Counted from the stretch's first letter, positions 1 to 5,242 are shown. The stretch: 7,180 nt of DNA from Bacteroides sp. CAG:443 (GCA_000432735.1 FR887802.1:1-7180); one strand, 5' to 3'. Made by a program: numbers and translations. Notes: generated by a model from the sequence alone, not told the origin.

Positions 1-1
1 A

Positions 2-247
2 AACTATATTTTTAGGATAATGCTGGGGTTTGGATAACTGCTCCTGGGTACATTAGCTTATAATGTGGGACCGTTCCGGCTCTTGGGCAGCGGAAAGATA
101 CCCAAAAGCAAGCTGATCCGAAAGCTGGAAGCCGGTGACAGGGACATCTATGAGGAGTATATATCCTACTGCCACTACAAGGGGCGGAAAATCCGCTCTA
201 TAGAGCGGCGACGGAAGATGGAATTTCTGCTGCTGTTCAAGAAGTAG
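2..247 (+). pseudogene. C-terminal part of CTn lysozyme, frame interrupted by TAA
   Basis: The frame from about position 38 to the TAG at 245-247 encodes a protein tail with LAYNVGP, RLLGSGKIPKSKL, KLEAGDRDIYEEY and IERRR. I recognise this from memory as the C-terminal half of the phage-type (GH24-like) lysozyme encoded after traQ in Bacteroides conjugative transposons. Such enzymes are thought to open the peptidoglycan locally for the mating apparatus. The frame carries a TAA stop at 35-37. Codons before it (2-34, including IFR and FG) still look like family sequence, whereas relatives as I recall them have a short GKDS-like stretch there. That suggests a nonsense or small in-frame lesion rather than a true start at the GTG at 65. 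Catalytic Glu and Thr residues would lie upstream of the window, so a fragment starting at 65 could not be active. A terminator follows directly, consistent with the end of the tra operon. The family call is fairly secure; the inactivation call depends on the sequence at 31-40 being correct. Confidence 0.6.
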
Positions 248-251
248 CGGT

Positions 252-291
252 AAGGGAGAACTTCACCCAAATGGTGGGGTTCTCCCTTTGT
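252..291 (+). terminator. Intrinsic terminator closing the tra/lysozyme operon
   Basis: AAGGGAGAAC (252-261) pairs perfectly with GTTCTCCCTT (279-288). Two U.G pairs (262/278, 263/277) and CACC/GGTG (264-267/273-276) continue the stem to a 5-nt loop, giving 16 paired positions. The stem ends in TTTG then TCATTTT. It begins 5 nt after the lysozyme stop codon. The wobble pairs form only in plus-strand RNA, which fits rightward termination. Confidence 0.85.
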
Positions 292-307
292 CATTTTCAG
301 GAAAGGT

Positions 308-339
308 TTTGCTTTGCTCCGGGAAAAGACCTATTTTTG
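308..339 (+). promoter_or_regulatory. Consensus Bacteroides promoter (TTTG-N20-TATTTTTG)
   Basis: TTTG at 308-311 (-33 box) and TATTTTTG at 332-339 (-7 box, exact match to TAnnTTTG) are separated by 20 bp. This matches the known Bacteroides primary sigma factor consensus with its 19-21 bp spacing. Transcription would start near 346, about 26 nt before the ATG at 372. Because the operon terminator lies just upstream, the following gene is probably its own transcription unit. Confidence 0.8.
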
Positions 340-371
340 TATCACTTTTTTTGAAACAGAAAAAAACAATC

Positions 372-716
372 ATGGAAAATTATATGGCAAAAGCAGCGGA
401 TGCCTTTCTGACGGGGCGTCCGTATGGCATACGTCTTGACTTCAAACACAAGGGTTTCGCTCTTTTCAACTACAACATGAACGAGCTTGGCAACCATCTT
501 CCCGGCAGACTGGAAACGCTTCCGCTGGAGGATTTTGACGTGGAGGATATTCCGCTGTGCGGGGAACGGATTGTCCGAAAGGAAAACATAACGGACATCT
601 TTTTCTACGATGAGAAGAGCAACCCGTATTCGGACAACCGTGTTGATATGAAGAAACTGAAAGCATACAACAAATATATTTATCCGCTTTCACTTATTCT
701 GAATAGAAATCTGTAA
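372..716 (+). CDS. Hypothetical CTn-associated protein, 114 aa
   Basis: I do not recognise this protein. It is a soluble, mixed-charge 114-residue product with no signal peptide or membrane segment. Recognisable stretches are RPYGIRLDFKHKGF (about 16-29), LPLEDFDVEDIPLCGERIV (about 50-68), TDIFFYDEKSNPYSDNRVDMKKL and a C-terminal KYIYPLSLILNRNL. The ATG at 372 is preferred over the longer reading from a TTG at 288. A full consensus promoter lies at 308-339 with its start site near 346, so the TTG would be outside the message and inside the terminator. A second in-frame ATG lies at 384. The gene lies between the tra-operon terminator and the convergent PcfK/PcfJ operon and appears independently transcribed. 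A perfect 10-bp hairpin (729-754) lies 12 nt after the stop. The coding call is good; the function is unknown. Confidence 0.75.
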   Translation: MENYMAKAADAFLTGRPYGIRLDFKHKGFALFNYNMNELGNHLPGRLETLPLEDFDVEDIPLCGERIVRKENITDIFFYDEKSNPYSDNRVDMKKLKAYNKYIYPLSLILNRNL

Positions 717-728
717 GATGGAAACAAA

Positions 729-754
729 AAAGACTTCCGTCAATGGAAGTCTTT
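729..754 (-). terminator. Perfect 10-bp hairpin, terminator of the leftward operon
   Basis: AAAGACTTCC (729-738) and GGAAGTCTTT (745-754) form a perfect 10-bp stem around the 6-nt loop GTCAAT. Read on the minus strand the stem runs directly into a T-rich tail (complement of the A-run at 725-731, then GTTTCC), which is a good intrinsic terminator for the operon ending at 835. On the plus strand the tail is only TTTGG, so termination of the 372-716 gene here would be weaker. It probably serves both convergent units. Confidence 0.75.
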
Positions 755-772
755 GGAACAGCGGTTTCTTTG

Positions 773-829
773 CTACTTTCTTTGTCCGCCTTCTGCTCAC
801 CGAAAGAAAGTAGGGCGGCTCTCGCCGCC
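773..829. repeat. Two adjacent inverted repeats between convergent operons
   Basis: CTACTTTCTTT (773-783) and AAAGAAAGTAG (803-813) are a perfect 11-bp inverted repeat with a 19-nt spacer. Immediately beside it GGCGGC (814-819) and GCCGCC (824-829) form a 6-bp GC-only hairpin with loop TCTC. Both lie just after the end of the leftward operon (stop at 835) and before the terminator at 729-754. Neither arm is followed by a long T-tract, so these look like 3'-end RNA structures or a small repeated element, not classical terminators. Confidence 0.7.
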
Positions 830-834
830 TCTGC

Positions 835-1140
835 CTAAAGTCGGGTGTAAAGTCCCGTTACATCCGTGAAAATCTGCTGGAGCATATCAAAGTACACTCC
901 CTCGTATTTGGCTATCTCCTTGACCTTGATGTCCGCATACTTCGTCAGTGTCTGACGATAGAAATACATGGTGTATGTATCCGTGTCTTCATCCAATATG
1001 ATTTTCAGTCTGTTGGCTGACGTCTTGTTCCTTGCAAGGCTCATTTGTAGTCCGTTGCCCAAATTGATATAGTTACGGCTTCCCGTCATGACGGTAAATC
1101 CATGACCGCCCAACTGCTGTAAGATTGTATTCGCTATCAT
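835..1140 (-). CDS. Small phage/CTn-type hypothetical protein, 101 aa
   Basis: This 101-residue soluble protein has an N-terminal LQQLGGHGFTVMTGSRNYI segment, a central beta-rich part (LKIILDEDTDTYTMYFYRQ) and the ending EGVYFDMLQQIFTDVTGLYTRL. The pattern of an LGG..F..MTG start and a terminal TGLYTRL is one I recall from many small proteins of unknown function in phages and mobile elements. The resemblance is from memory, not a search. It is the last gene of the leftward operon, 54 nt after the 67-aa gene, with a strong hairpin in that spacer. The ATG at 1140 gives a natural start. No catalytic motif is visible and no function is claimed. Confidence 0.8.
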   Translation of the reverse strand: MIANTILQQLGGHGFTVMTGSRNYINLGNGLQMSLARNKTSANRLKIILDEDTDTYTMYFYRQTLTKYADIKVKEIAKYEGVYFDMLQQIFTDVTGLYTRL

Positions 1141-1168
1141 CTGTATATGAATTTAAGTTATTGTCAAT

Positions 1169-1196
1169 GGGTGGCTTTTGCCACCCGATTTTTTTT
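1169..1196 (+). terminator. Rightward intrinsic terminator inside the leftward operon
   Basis: GGGTGGC (1169-1175), loop TTTT, GCCACCC (1180-1186), then GA and eight T residues (1189-1196). This is a textbook intrinsic terminator in plus orientation, against the direction of the surrounding genes. The T-run overlaps the stop codon of the 67-aa gene (1195-1197). On the minus strand the same stem follows that stop but is not followed by a U-run, so leftward transcripts should mostly read through. Confidence 0.75.
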
Positions 1197-1398
1197 ATAC
1201 GTTCATGCTCTGCCTTATATGTTCCAATGTGCGCTCGGCAATGGGTCGTGTTTCCTTCGTCCAAAGGTCATAGTCATGTACGGATATTCCCACACTCTGC
1301 AAGTCACGGATATAGCCGGATACATAATCTCCCGTAGGGAGGTAAACGAACTGCATCCATGCGTCCCTGCTGTCTGTCAATATAAAATAGTATTTCAT
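1195..1398 (-). CDS. Hypothetical CTn small protein, 67 aa
   Basis: A 67-residue protein starting MKYYFILTDSRDAW with a stretch of FVYLPTGDYVSGYIRDLQ and a C-terminal HDYDLWTKETRPIAERTLEHIR. It has no signal peptide and no membrane segment. I do not recognise a named family. Its YDLWT segment is encoded by the same 16 bases that encode YDLWT in PcfJ (1259-1274 and 3029-3044). It lies 62 nt after the 79-aa gene and 54 nt before the 101-aa gene. Both spacers contain perfect hairpins, unlike the tight joints in the upstream half of the operon. The coding call rests on the ATG start, operon position and normal amino-acid composition. Confidence 0.7.
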   Translation of the reverse strand: MKYYFILTDSRDAWMQFVYLPTGDYVSGYIRDLQSVGISVHDYDLWTKETRPIAERTLEHIRQSMNV

Positions 1399-1435
1399 GC
1401 TCTTTCTGTTTTATGGGTTATCTGTTTCGGGTGCG

Positions 1436-1454
1436 GGCGGTATTGTGTACCGCC
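1436..1454. repeat. Perfect 7-bp intergenic hairpin
   Basis: GGCGGTA (1436-1442), loop TTGTG, TACCGCC (1448-1454). It lies directly after the stop of the 79-aa gene in the operon's direction. There is no T-tract on either side, so it is not an obvious terminator. An mRNA-stability or processing structure between cistrons is a reasonable inference. Confidence 0.65.
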
Positions 1455-1460
1455 ACACCT

Positions 1461-1700
1461 TTAGTATTCTTTCATTTCGGCAATGGGGGTATATTTTCTG
1501 AGCCATTCCACCACATGCACCATGTTGTATTCGGAAGTGATGACTGCCGTATGTTCGTTTATCGGGGTCATTCTTGTACTTTCGTAGCTCTCTATCCACT
1601 CCTTTAGTGTTGCCACATCACAAGTATCGGTACACATCATATCCAAAATTCTGATAGGGTCGCTGAATGTCACAATCAAAGTATCATAGTATGCTGTCAT
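1461..1700 (-). CDS. Hypothetical CTn small protein, 79 aa
   Basis: A 79-residue acidic protein beginning MTAYYDTLIVTFSDPIRIL, with TCDVATLKEWIESYE in the middle and a C-terminal EYNMVHVVEWLRKYTPIAEMKEY. No family is recognised. The ATG at 1700 is chosen although an in-frame ATG lies at 1727. The 1700 ATG overlaps the TGA of the DUF3873 gene as ATGA (1697-1700), a classic translational coupling joint. The upstream alternative would overlap that gene by 31 nt. No membrane segment or metal-binding cluster is visible. Function is unknown. Confidence 0.78.
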   Translation of the reverse strand: MTAYYDTLIVTFSDPIRILDMMCTDTCDVATLKEWIESYESTRMTPINEHTAVITSEYNMVHVVEWLRKYTPIAEMKEY

Positions 1701-1927
1701 AATCTGTCCTCCTTTCCTTTTATCCATTTGTCACGCAGGTGTCTGCACTCCTCCAGTGTCGGTCTCACGCAAGAGAAAAGTTCTCCGTCCGTGTGTCGGT
1801 AGTCATACTGGAAAAGGGTTGTTCTTTTCCGTCTGATAGTCGTTTGGTACTTTTCGTACTTCTCAGTACCTGCCGTCTGGCAGGTACTCACTCCGTTGAT
1901 GGTCATTCTTGTTGTCATGGTAGTCAT
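1697..1927 (-). CDS. DUF3873-family CTn protein, 76 aa
   Basis: The segments MTINGVSTC near the N-terminus, LFQYDYRHTDGELFS in the middle and APTLEEC-like PTLEECRHLRDKW at the end match my memory of DUF3873, a small family of unknown function found almost only in Bacteroidetes conjugative transposons. The ATG at 1927 follows the preceding stop by 3 nt. In-frame ATGs at 1918 and 1906 are alternatives, and the conserved part may really begin at MTINGV (1906). Its stop overlaps the next start as ATGA. The family assignment is fairly confident but from memory. No molecular role is known to me. Confidence 0.8.
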   Translation of the reverse strand: MTTMTTRMTINGVSTCQTAGTEKYEKYQTTIRRKRTTLFQYDYRHTDGELFSCVRPTLEECRHLRDKWIKGKEDRL

Positions 1928-1930
1928 TTA

Positions 1931-2188
1931 TTAAAATTCAACAATCAGCAGTCGGTTCTCCATTACCTTTTCGGGGTCGGTTATCATCCTTTGGGCTACC
2001 CAAAGATGATGCGCTCCGAAGCCGTAGGCGAACAGCCTTCCGAAGTTCTCGTTTTCTGAAAGTTTCGCCATTGAATTACGGATTTCCTTTTCGCTGAAAC
2101 TCAAGGACAAGGTGTTTATCAGACTGACAAAGATGTCGGTTACTTTCTCGTCCCATAATATCAGTATGTTTTCTATCTTTATTTCCAT
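1931..2188 (-). CDS. Hypothetical CTn small protein, 85 aa
   Basis: An 85-residue protein starting MEIKIENILILWDEKVTDIF, then LSLSFSEKEIRNSMAKLSENENF and ending PEKVMENRLLIVEF. It looks like a soluble alpha/beta protein and matches no family I can name. The start at 2188 is preferred over a reading from 2302: it lies 26 nt after the PcfJ stop, whereas the longer frame would overlap PcfJ by 88 nt and adds an implausible Pro/Gln/His-rich extension. The DUF3873 gene starts 3 nt after its stop codon, so the two are likely translated together. Confidence 0.75.
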   Translation of the reverse strand: MEIKIENILILWDEKVTDIFVSLINTLSLSFSEKEIRNSMAKLSENENFGRLFAYGFGAHHLWVAQRMITDPEKVMENRLLIVEF

Positions 2189-2214
2189 ATCATGTATATT
2201 TTGAAGTCTATAAA

Positions 2215-3495
2215 TCAAGCACTCATCCGTTTGCGGATAAGTTCGGCATTGCTCTCTACAAGGCTGATGATGCGGTCGTGGTATTCGGTATTGGAATTGC
2301 ATACACCTCTGCTCTGTACCACCTTGAATGTTGTCAGTGAAACCTCCACCGTTTCAATGCGTTTGCCGTCAATGGTTGCGGATAGGATAAGGGAGTCTGT
2401 CCTCTTGTGATAGCTTCCCACACAATGGTGCATCAGTTTTCCTTCAAGTTGCATTTCCGCCACACTCTCAATGACCTTTACAAGAATAAGGTTGTCGGTA
2501 AACACAAGTCCGAAAAACTTGCCTTTGGACTTCAGATAATTCTTTTCGTCCTTGACCAACTGCTCCCTGCGTTGCTCCGCTCTTTCCCTTTCAATCTGTT
2601 CTTCGCGTTTTCTGACAAGTCGGTCATGTGTCTTTTTCAAGTCTGTCGGACAAACATATTTTGGGCAGTGGGTGTCTTTCCCAAAATGTCGGAGCAGTCT
2701 TACAAGGTCACACCACATGGAGGCATCTGCAATATGATAGCCGTTTCGGATACAGATTTTTATGGAGTTCCAATATTCATGCAAATTGACATTTGAAATG
2801 ACGGCATATCTGAACATTTCTGTCTGTCCCGCTTTAAGCAATGTTTCTTTTTTGCTGTCGGTCAGAATGGCGGTAAAAAATTCGTATGGGGTCAGTTCGT
2901 GGAATGCTCCCTTGAAGCCGTTCCGCCTTAATTCGGGAATAATGCGCATTGCCGGATAAGTCTTGTATGCGTCTATGTTGTATGCTTTCAGCATCTTGTT
3001 GCTGCGTAAATCCATATCGCTCCATTCAGTCCAAAGGTCATAGTACATCGTGTGCATGGCTCTCAGTCGGGCAATAACTTCGGTCTTTCCGTTTGGGGCA
3101 ATCCACCATTGCACCACCTCCCTTATGGAATACTCTGCCTTCTGTCCCACCTTGTATGTTGCTCCTACCATAAAGTAGCGCAACACTTGATAGCCTTTTC
3201 GGGTCGTAATGATTTCATAATATGCGCTGCCCCTGAAAACTCTCTTTCGGGTATCAAGTATTTCAAGTTCCTTTCCGCAATGGGGACAGCTACAGCCACA
3301 TATAGTTTCCGCAAGAGTGTGTCCGCCTTTCCAGCGGTGTCCACATTCCGAACAAGTGATAGTTCCGCCTTTTGTGCGGTAGGCATGATGCTTGAAGCAA
3401 TGTTCAAAAGCGTATGCTTTCTGCTTGTCTGTCAGTTCGGGCAGTCCGCTTGACAAACGGACTACCTCTTTCTGTATGCGTGTTCTCGGTTTCAT
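2215..3495 (-). CDS. pcfJ: PcfJ-like conjugative-element protein, 426 aa
   Basis: PcfJ-like proteins are named after a gene of the enterococcal plasmid pCF10 and are common in Bacteroides CTns. Their biochemical role is not established. Here an N-terminal zinc-ribbon-like region has CSEC (C48, C51) and CGCSCPHC (C66, C68, C70, C73). It is followed by an aromatic-rich central region (YYDLWTEWSD near 151) and a charged, probably coiled-coil stretch (about 291-321, rich in R/E/Q). The C-terminal domain carries the hallmark MHHCVGSYH (about 355-363) and VVQSRGVCN. The ATG at 3495 is chosen because it lies one base after the PcfK stop. The slightly longer reading starts with TTG at 3507 and overlaps PcfK. 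Length is normal for the family. The Cys cluster suggests a nucleic-acid-binding or structural zinc site (inference). Confidence 0.9.
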   Translation of the reverse strand: MKPRTRIQKEVVRLSSGLPELTDKQKAYAFEHCFKHHAYRTKGGTITCSECGHRWKGGHTLAETICGCSCPHCGKELEILDTRKRVFRGSAYYEIITTRKGYQVLRYFMVGATYKVGQKAEYSIREVVQWWIAPNGKTEVIARLRAMHTMYYDLWTEWSDMDLRSNKMLKAYNIDAYKTYPAMRIIPELRRNGFKGAFHELTPYEFFTAILTDSKKETLLKAGQTEMFRYAVISNVNLHEYWNSIKICIRNGYHIADASMWCDLVRLLRHFGKDTHCPKYVCPTDLKKTHDRLVRKREEQIERERAEQRREQLVKDEKNYLKSKGKFFGLVFTDNLILVKVIESVAEMQLEGKLMHHCVGSYHKRTDSLILSATIDGKRIETVEVSLTTFKVVQSRGVCNSNTEYHDRIISLVESNAELIRKRMSA

Positions 3496-3496
3496 A

Positions 3497-3910
3497 TCAA
3501 AAATCAAATAATGAGGGTTGGACTTGTGTTTCTTTTTTCACTGTCGGCTTGTTGCGGTTCTGTAGCTTTTGGAGTTCCATCTGCTGATATTGGGCAACCG
3601 CCTTTCTTCTTGCTTCCTGCTTTTCCTCTTCTGTCAGTTCCACCACATGGTTTACAACTACTTGACATTGTATAGGCTTGCCTACTTCAATCTCGTTTTC
3701 ATCGTAATAGTGAATGGCTTGTCCGTAAATCTCTCCGTCTGAAAAGCCGTTGCAACCGCTTTTCTGCACATAGTTCAGAATGTATGTGACACAATCGTCT
3801 ATGTTCTTGGCTGGGTTGCGGTAGCTTTTGGCGAATAGTTCATCTTCCGCTGCTCTCTGCTCCAAAAACATCTGTATGGTTCGTTTGAAATGGTCTGTTC
3901 CTTTCATCAT
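3497..3910 (-). CDS. pcfK: PcfK-like conjugative-element protein, 137 aa
   Basis: The protein begins MMKGTDHFKRTIQMFLEQRAAEDELFA and continues with NIDDCVTYILNYVQKSGCNGFSD and EIYGQAIHYYDE. These features match the PcfK-like family that accompanies PcfJ in Gram-positive plasmids and Bacteroides CTns. A charged helical stretch (about 90-118, EEEKQEARRKAVAQYQQ) leads to a basic linker and the extreme C-terminus QPSLFDF. That end resembles the sliding-clamp-binding consensus QLxLF (inference). The pcfJ start lies one base after its TGA, so coupled translation is likely. Two adjacent ATGs (3910 and 3907) are both possible starts. It is preceded by the 85-aa gene with a 4-nt gap. The molecular function of the family is unknown. 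Confidence 0.88.
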   Translation of the reverse strand: MMKGTDHFKRTIQMFLEQRAAEDELFAKSYRNPAKNIDDCVTYILNYVQKSGCNGFSDGEIYGQAIHYYDENEIEVGKPIQCQVVVNHVVELTEEEKQEARRKAVAQYQQMELQKLQNRNKPTVKKETQVQPSLFDF

Positions 3911-3914
3911 AATC

Positions 3915-4172
3915 TCAAATTTTAGTCGGGTTGTCGTTCAAATAAAGTATCTCGCAATCTTCCACTTCTGTGGGAGGTCCGAAAAGGGGGTAATGGGTGA
4001 AATAAGGCTGTGCGTTCCCTTCTTCATCTGTGAGGGGTGAAACATCTTGTACTTGCCATTGCTTCATCCATCTGTCTATTGTCTGAACTTCATCGTCTGT
4101 GAGTGCGGTTGCATCGCCATTGATGATGTAGGCTAAACTCCATGTGGGTATCTTTTCCGTTGTCCTGTTCAT
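3915..4172 (-). CDS. Small acidic CTn protein, 85 aa
   Basis: An acidic 85-residue protein: MNRTTEKIPTWSLAYIINGD, then ATALTDDEVQTIDRWMKQW, VSPLTDEEGNAQPYFTHYPLFG and a C-terminal CEILYLND. The arrangement KIPTW..xYIxNGDxxxLTDDE followed by a helix ending in W is one I have seen in small CTn and plasmid proteins of Bacteroidales annotated only as domains of unknown function. I cannot give the family number with confidence. No catalytic motif, signal peptide or membrane segment is visible. It lies 18 nt after the 72-aa gene and 4 nt before pcfK, well inside the operon. Confidence 0.78.
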   Translation of the reverse strand: MNRTTEKIPTWSLAYIINGDATALTDDEVQTIDRWMKQWQVQDVSPLTDEEGNAQPYFTHYPLFGPPTEVEDCEILYLNDNPTKI

Positions 4173-4190
4173 ATCCGTTCCTTTATGTGG

Positions 4191-4409
4191 TCAGACAATC
4201 TCTTGTAAAATCTCCGTGTGGTATTGTGGGGGGCATTCCACCAAAAGAAAACCGATAAAATCCTTTCTCGCTTCCTTGTTGAGTTCGTGATATAGCCTTC
4301 TTAGGGTTGAATGGTTGCCGTTGATGTAGGTTTCCACCATATACTCAAAGATGTTGTCCACCTCGTAAAATCTGCATTGCTGCGCTGCTGTCTTGCTGTA
4401 TCGTTTCAT
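4191..4409 (-). CDS. Hypothetical CTn small protein, 72 aa
   Basis: A 72-residue, probably all-helical protein: MKRYSKTAAQQCRFYEVDNIFEYMVETYINGN, then LRRLYHELNKEARKDFIGFLL and CPPQYHTEILQEIV. It is not recognised. The sequence has amphipathic helix periodicity and a Pro-Pro break before the last helix, with no transmembrane character. The ATG at 4409 lies 24 nt after the stop of the membrane-protein gene, and the next gene begins 18 nt after its TGA. Operon position and normal composition support it as a real gene. Confidence 0.75.
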   Translation of the reverse strand: MKRYSKTAAQQCRFYEVDNIFEYMVETYINGNHSTLRRLYHELNKEARKDFIGFLLVECPPQYHTEILQEIV

Positions 4410-4433
4410 AATGTTATACTTTGGGGAGTTAAT

Positions 4434-4649
4434 TCAAAGTGTCAGTAGCCATAGGAGAAAGCCGAAAATGGCAATGAGGAATATGATGAATACCATTACA
4501 TTGATAACCATTCGGAATACTCCACAGACTATTTCTCTGATGATGTACCAAAGGATATTGACTATCCAAAGGAAACAGCGCAACAGAAATGCGAATACTG
4601 CAAGTCCAATGGATTGCGCTGTCTGTCTTATGTTCATTGCTGCTGTCAT
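4434..4649 (-). CDS. Small two-helix membrane protein, 71 aa
   Basis: After a short polar N-terminus (MTAAMNIRQTAQSIG) the chain is almost entirely hydrophobic. One likely membrane segment spans about residues 14-37 (LAVFAFLLRCFLWIVNILWYII) and a second about 47-70 (MVINVMVFIIFLIAIFGFLLWLL). The connecting loop RE..CG..R carries the positive charges. No lipoprotein box or family motif is recognised. Its ATG overlaps the TGA of the upstream 117-aa gene as ATGA (4646-4649), a strong sign of coupled translation. It is the only membrane protein in this operon and could be a mating-pair, exclusion or toxin-like peptide. None of those is supported by a specific motif. Confidence 0.75.
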   Translation of the reverse strand: MTAAMNIRQTAQSIGLAVFAFLLRCFLWIVNILWYIIREIVCGVFRMVINVMVFIIFLIAIFGFLLWLLTL

Positions 4650-4999
4650 TTTGGGTGTCGTTTGTCAAGTTCTACAATTCTGTCAATTCTTCCGTACAAT
4701 ATCTTGCGGAGTGCCGTCTTGTCCATAGCCTTGTATTCTCTCCATTGTCCGTACTGGCTTACAAGGAATGTCCTCAGTATGTCGGAGAAGTCAAACCGCC
4801 ATCCTTGCAATGGTATCGCACTTTTGAAATAGATATTGCCGTTTACCTTTTCGGTTATCCAATTCTTTTCCTCTCTGTTCAGCACCTCGCCATTATTCAC
4901 TTTCATACGAAGTCTGTAAACCTTGCACTCATGTAGGCTTTCCAATGTCGGAACTTCCCACTTCACGAATTTTGTTGCTACTGCTGCTTCCATATCCAT
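4646..4999 (-). CDS. Hypothetical CTn protein, 117 aa, first gene of the leftward operon
   Basis: A soluble 117-residue protein: WEVPTLESLHECKVYRLRMKV (about 14-34), LNREEKNWITEKV, FKSAIPLQGWRFDFSDILRTFLVSQYGQWREY and a C-terminal RKILYGRIDRIVEL. The LQGWRFDFSD...L..FLV segment is a type I associate with CTn proteins of unknown function, but I cannot name a family. The start is ATG at 4999, or 4993 two codons in. The leader is A/T-rich, as usual in Bacteroides. No convincing TAnnTTTG promoter reads leftward within the next 300 nt, so the operon promoter is unidentified. Its stop overlaps the next start as ATGA. Confidence 0.78.
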   Translation of the reverse strand: MDMEAAVATKFVKWEVPTLESLHECKVYRLRMKVNNGEVLNREEKNWITEKVNGNIYFKSAIPLQGWRFDFSDILRTFLVSQYGQWREYKAMDKTALRKILYGRIDRIVELDKRHPK

Positions 5000-5211
5000 T
5001 TATTTTTATTTTTAATGCGGATTCGAGAGCTGAGGGAGTTGAGTTTCCAACATTATATGCCTCCCGTTTATCCGACATTTTTTTTAATGCGTCTTTCTGT
5101 CGCTTCGGTCGTTTTCGTTTCGGGTGCTTCAAAAAAGGTAGGGAGTGGGTAGAGCAAGGGTTTTCAAAGAAAAAATACTACCCGCAGGGCTGGAGATTTT
5201 TTCTAAAAACC
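5000..5211. other. Divergent intergenic region upstream of the leftward operon
   Basis: No gene is supported here. A leftward frame starting at a TTG (5132) with KHPKRKRPKRQKDALKKMSDKREAY overlaps the 117-aa gene in another frame and may be a remnant. An inverted repeat GGGTAG (5147-5152) / CTACCC (5178-5183) flanks an A/T-rich segment. The only leftward promoter-like word is TAATGTTG (complement of 5048-5055), with one mismatch and no partner -33 box. Confidence 0.5.
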
Positions 5212-5242
5212 ATTGAGCATCCCAATCCCGGATTTACCTTTG
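5212..5242 (+). promoter_or_regulatory. Near-consensus Bacteroides promoter (TTG-N19-TACCTTTG)
   Basis: ATTG (5212-5215) serves as the -33 box and TACCTTTG (5235-5242) is an exact TAnnTTTG -7 box. The spacer is 19 bp, within the known 19-21 bp range. Transcription would start near 5249 and read rightward into the 49-codon ORF and the hairpin cluster. The extended word TTACCTTTGC also matches nine of ten positions of the CTnDOT target consensus GTAnnTTTGC. Confidence 0.72.

Noticed and set aside
4929..5132. Leftward 67-codon frame from TTG 5132 with a very basic N-terminus and MSDKREAYN
   Set aside because: It overlaps the better-supported 117-aa gene by 71 nt in another frame, starts with TTG and has no promoter or family match. 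It could be a remnant, but I cannot support it as a gene.
5131..5216. Possible origin of transfer around GGGTAG/CTACCC
   Set aside because: An inverted repeat next to A/T-rich DNA is suggestive, but there is no relaxase gene nearby and no recognised nick-site sequence.
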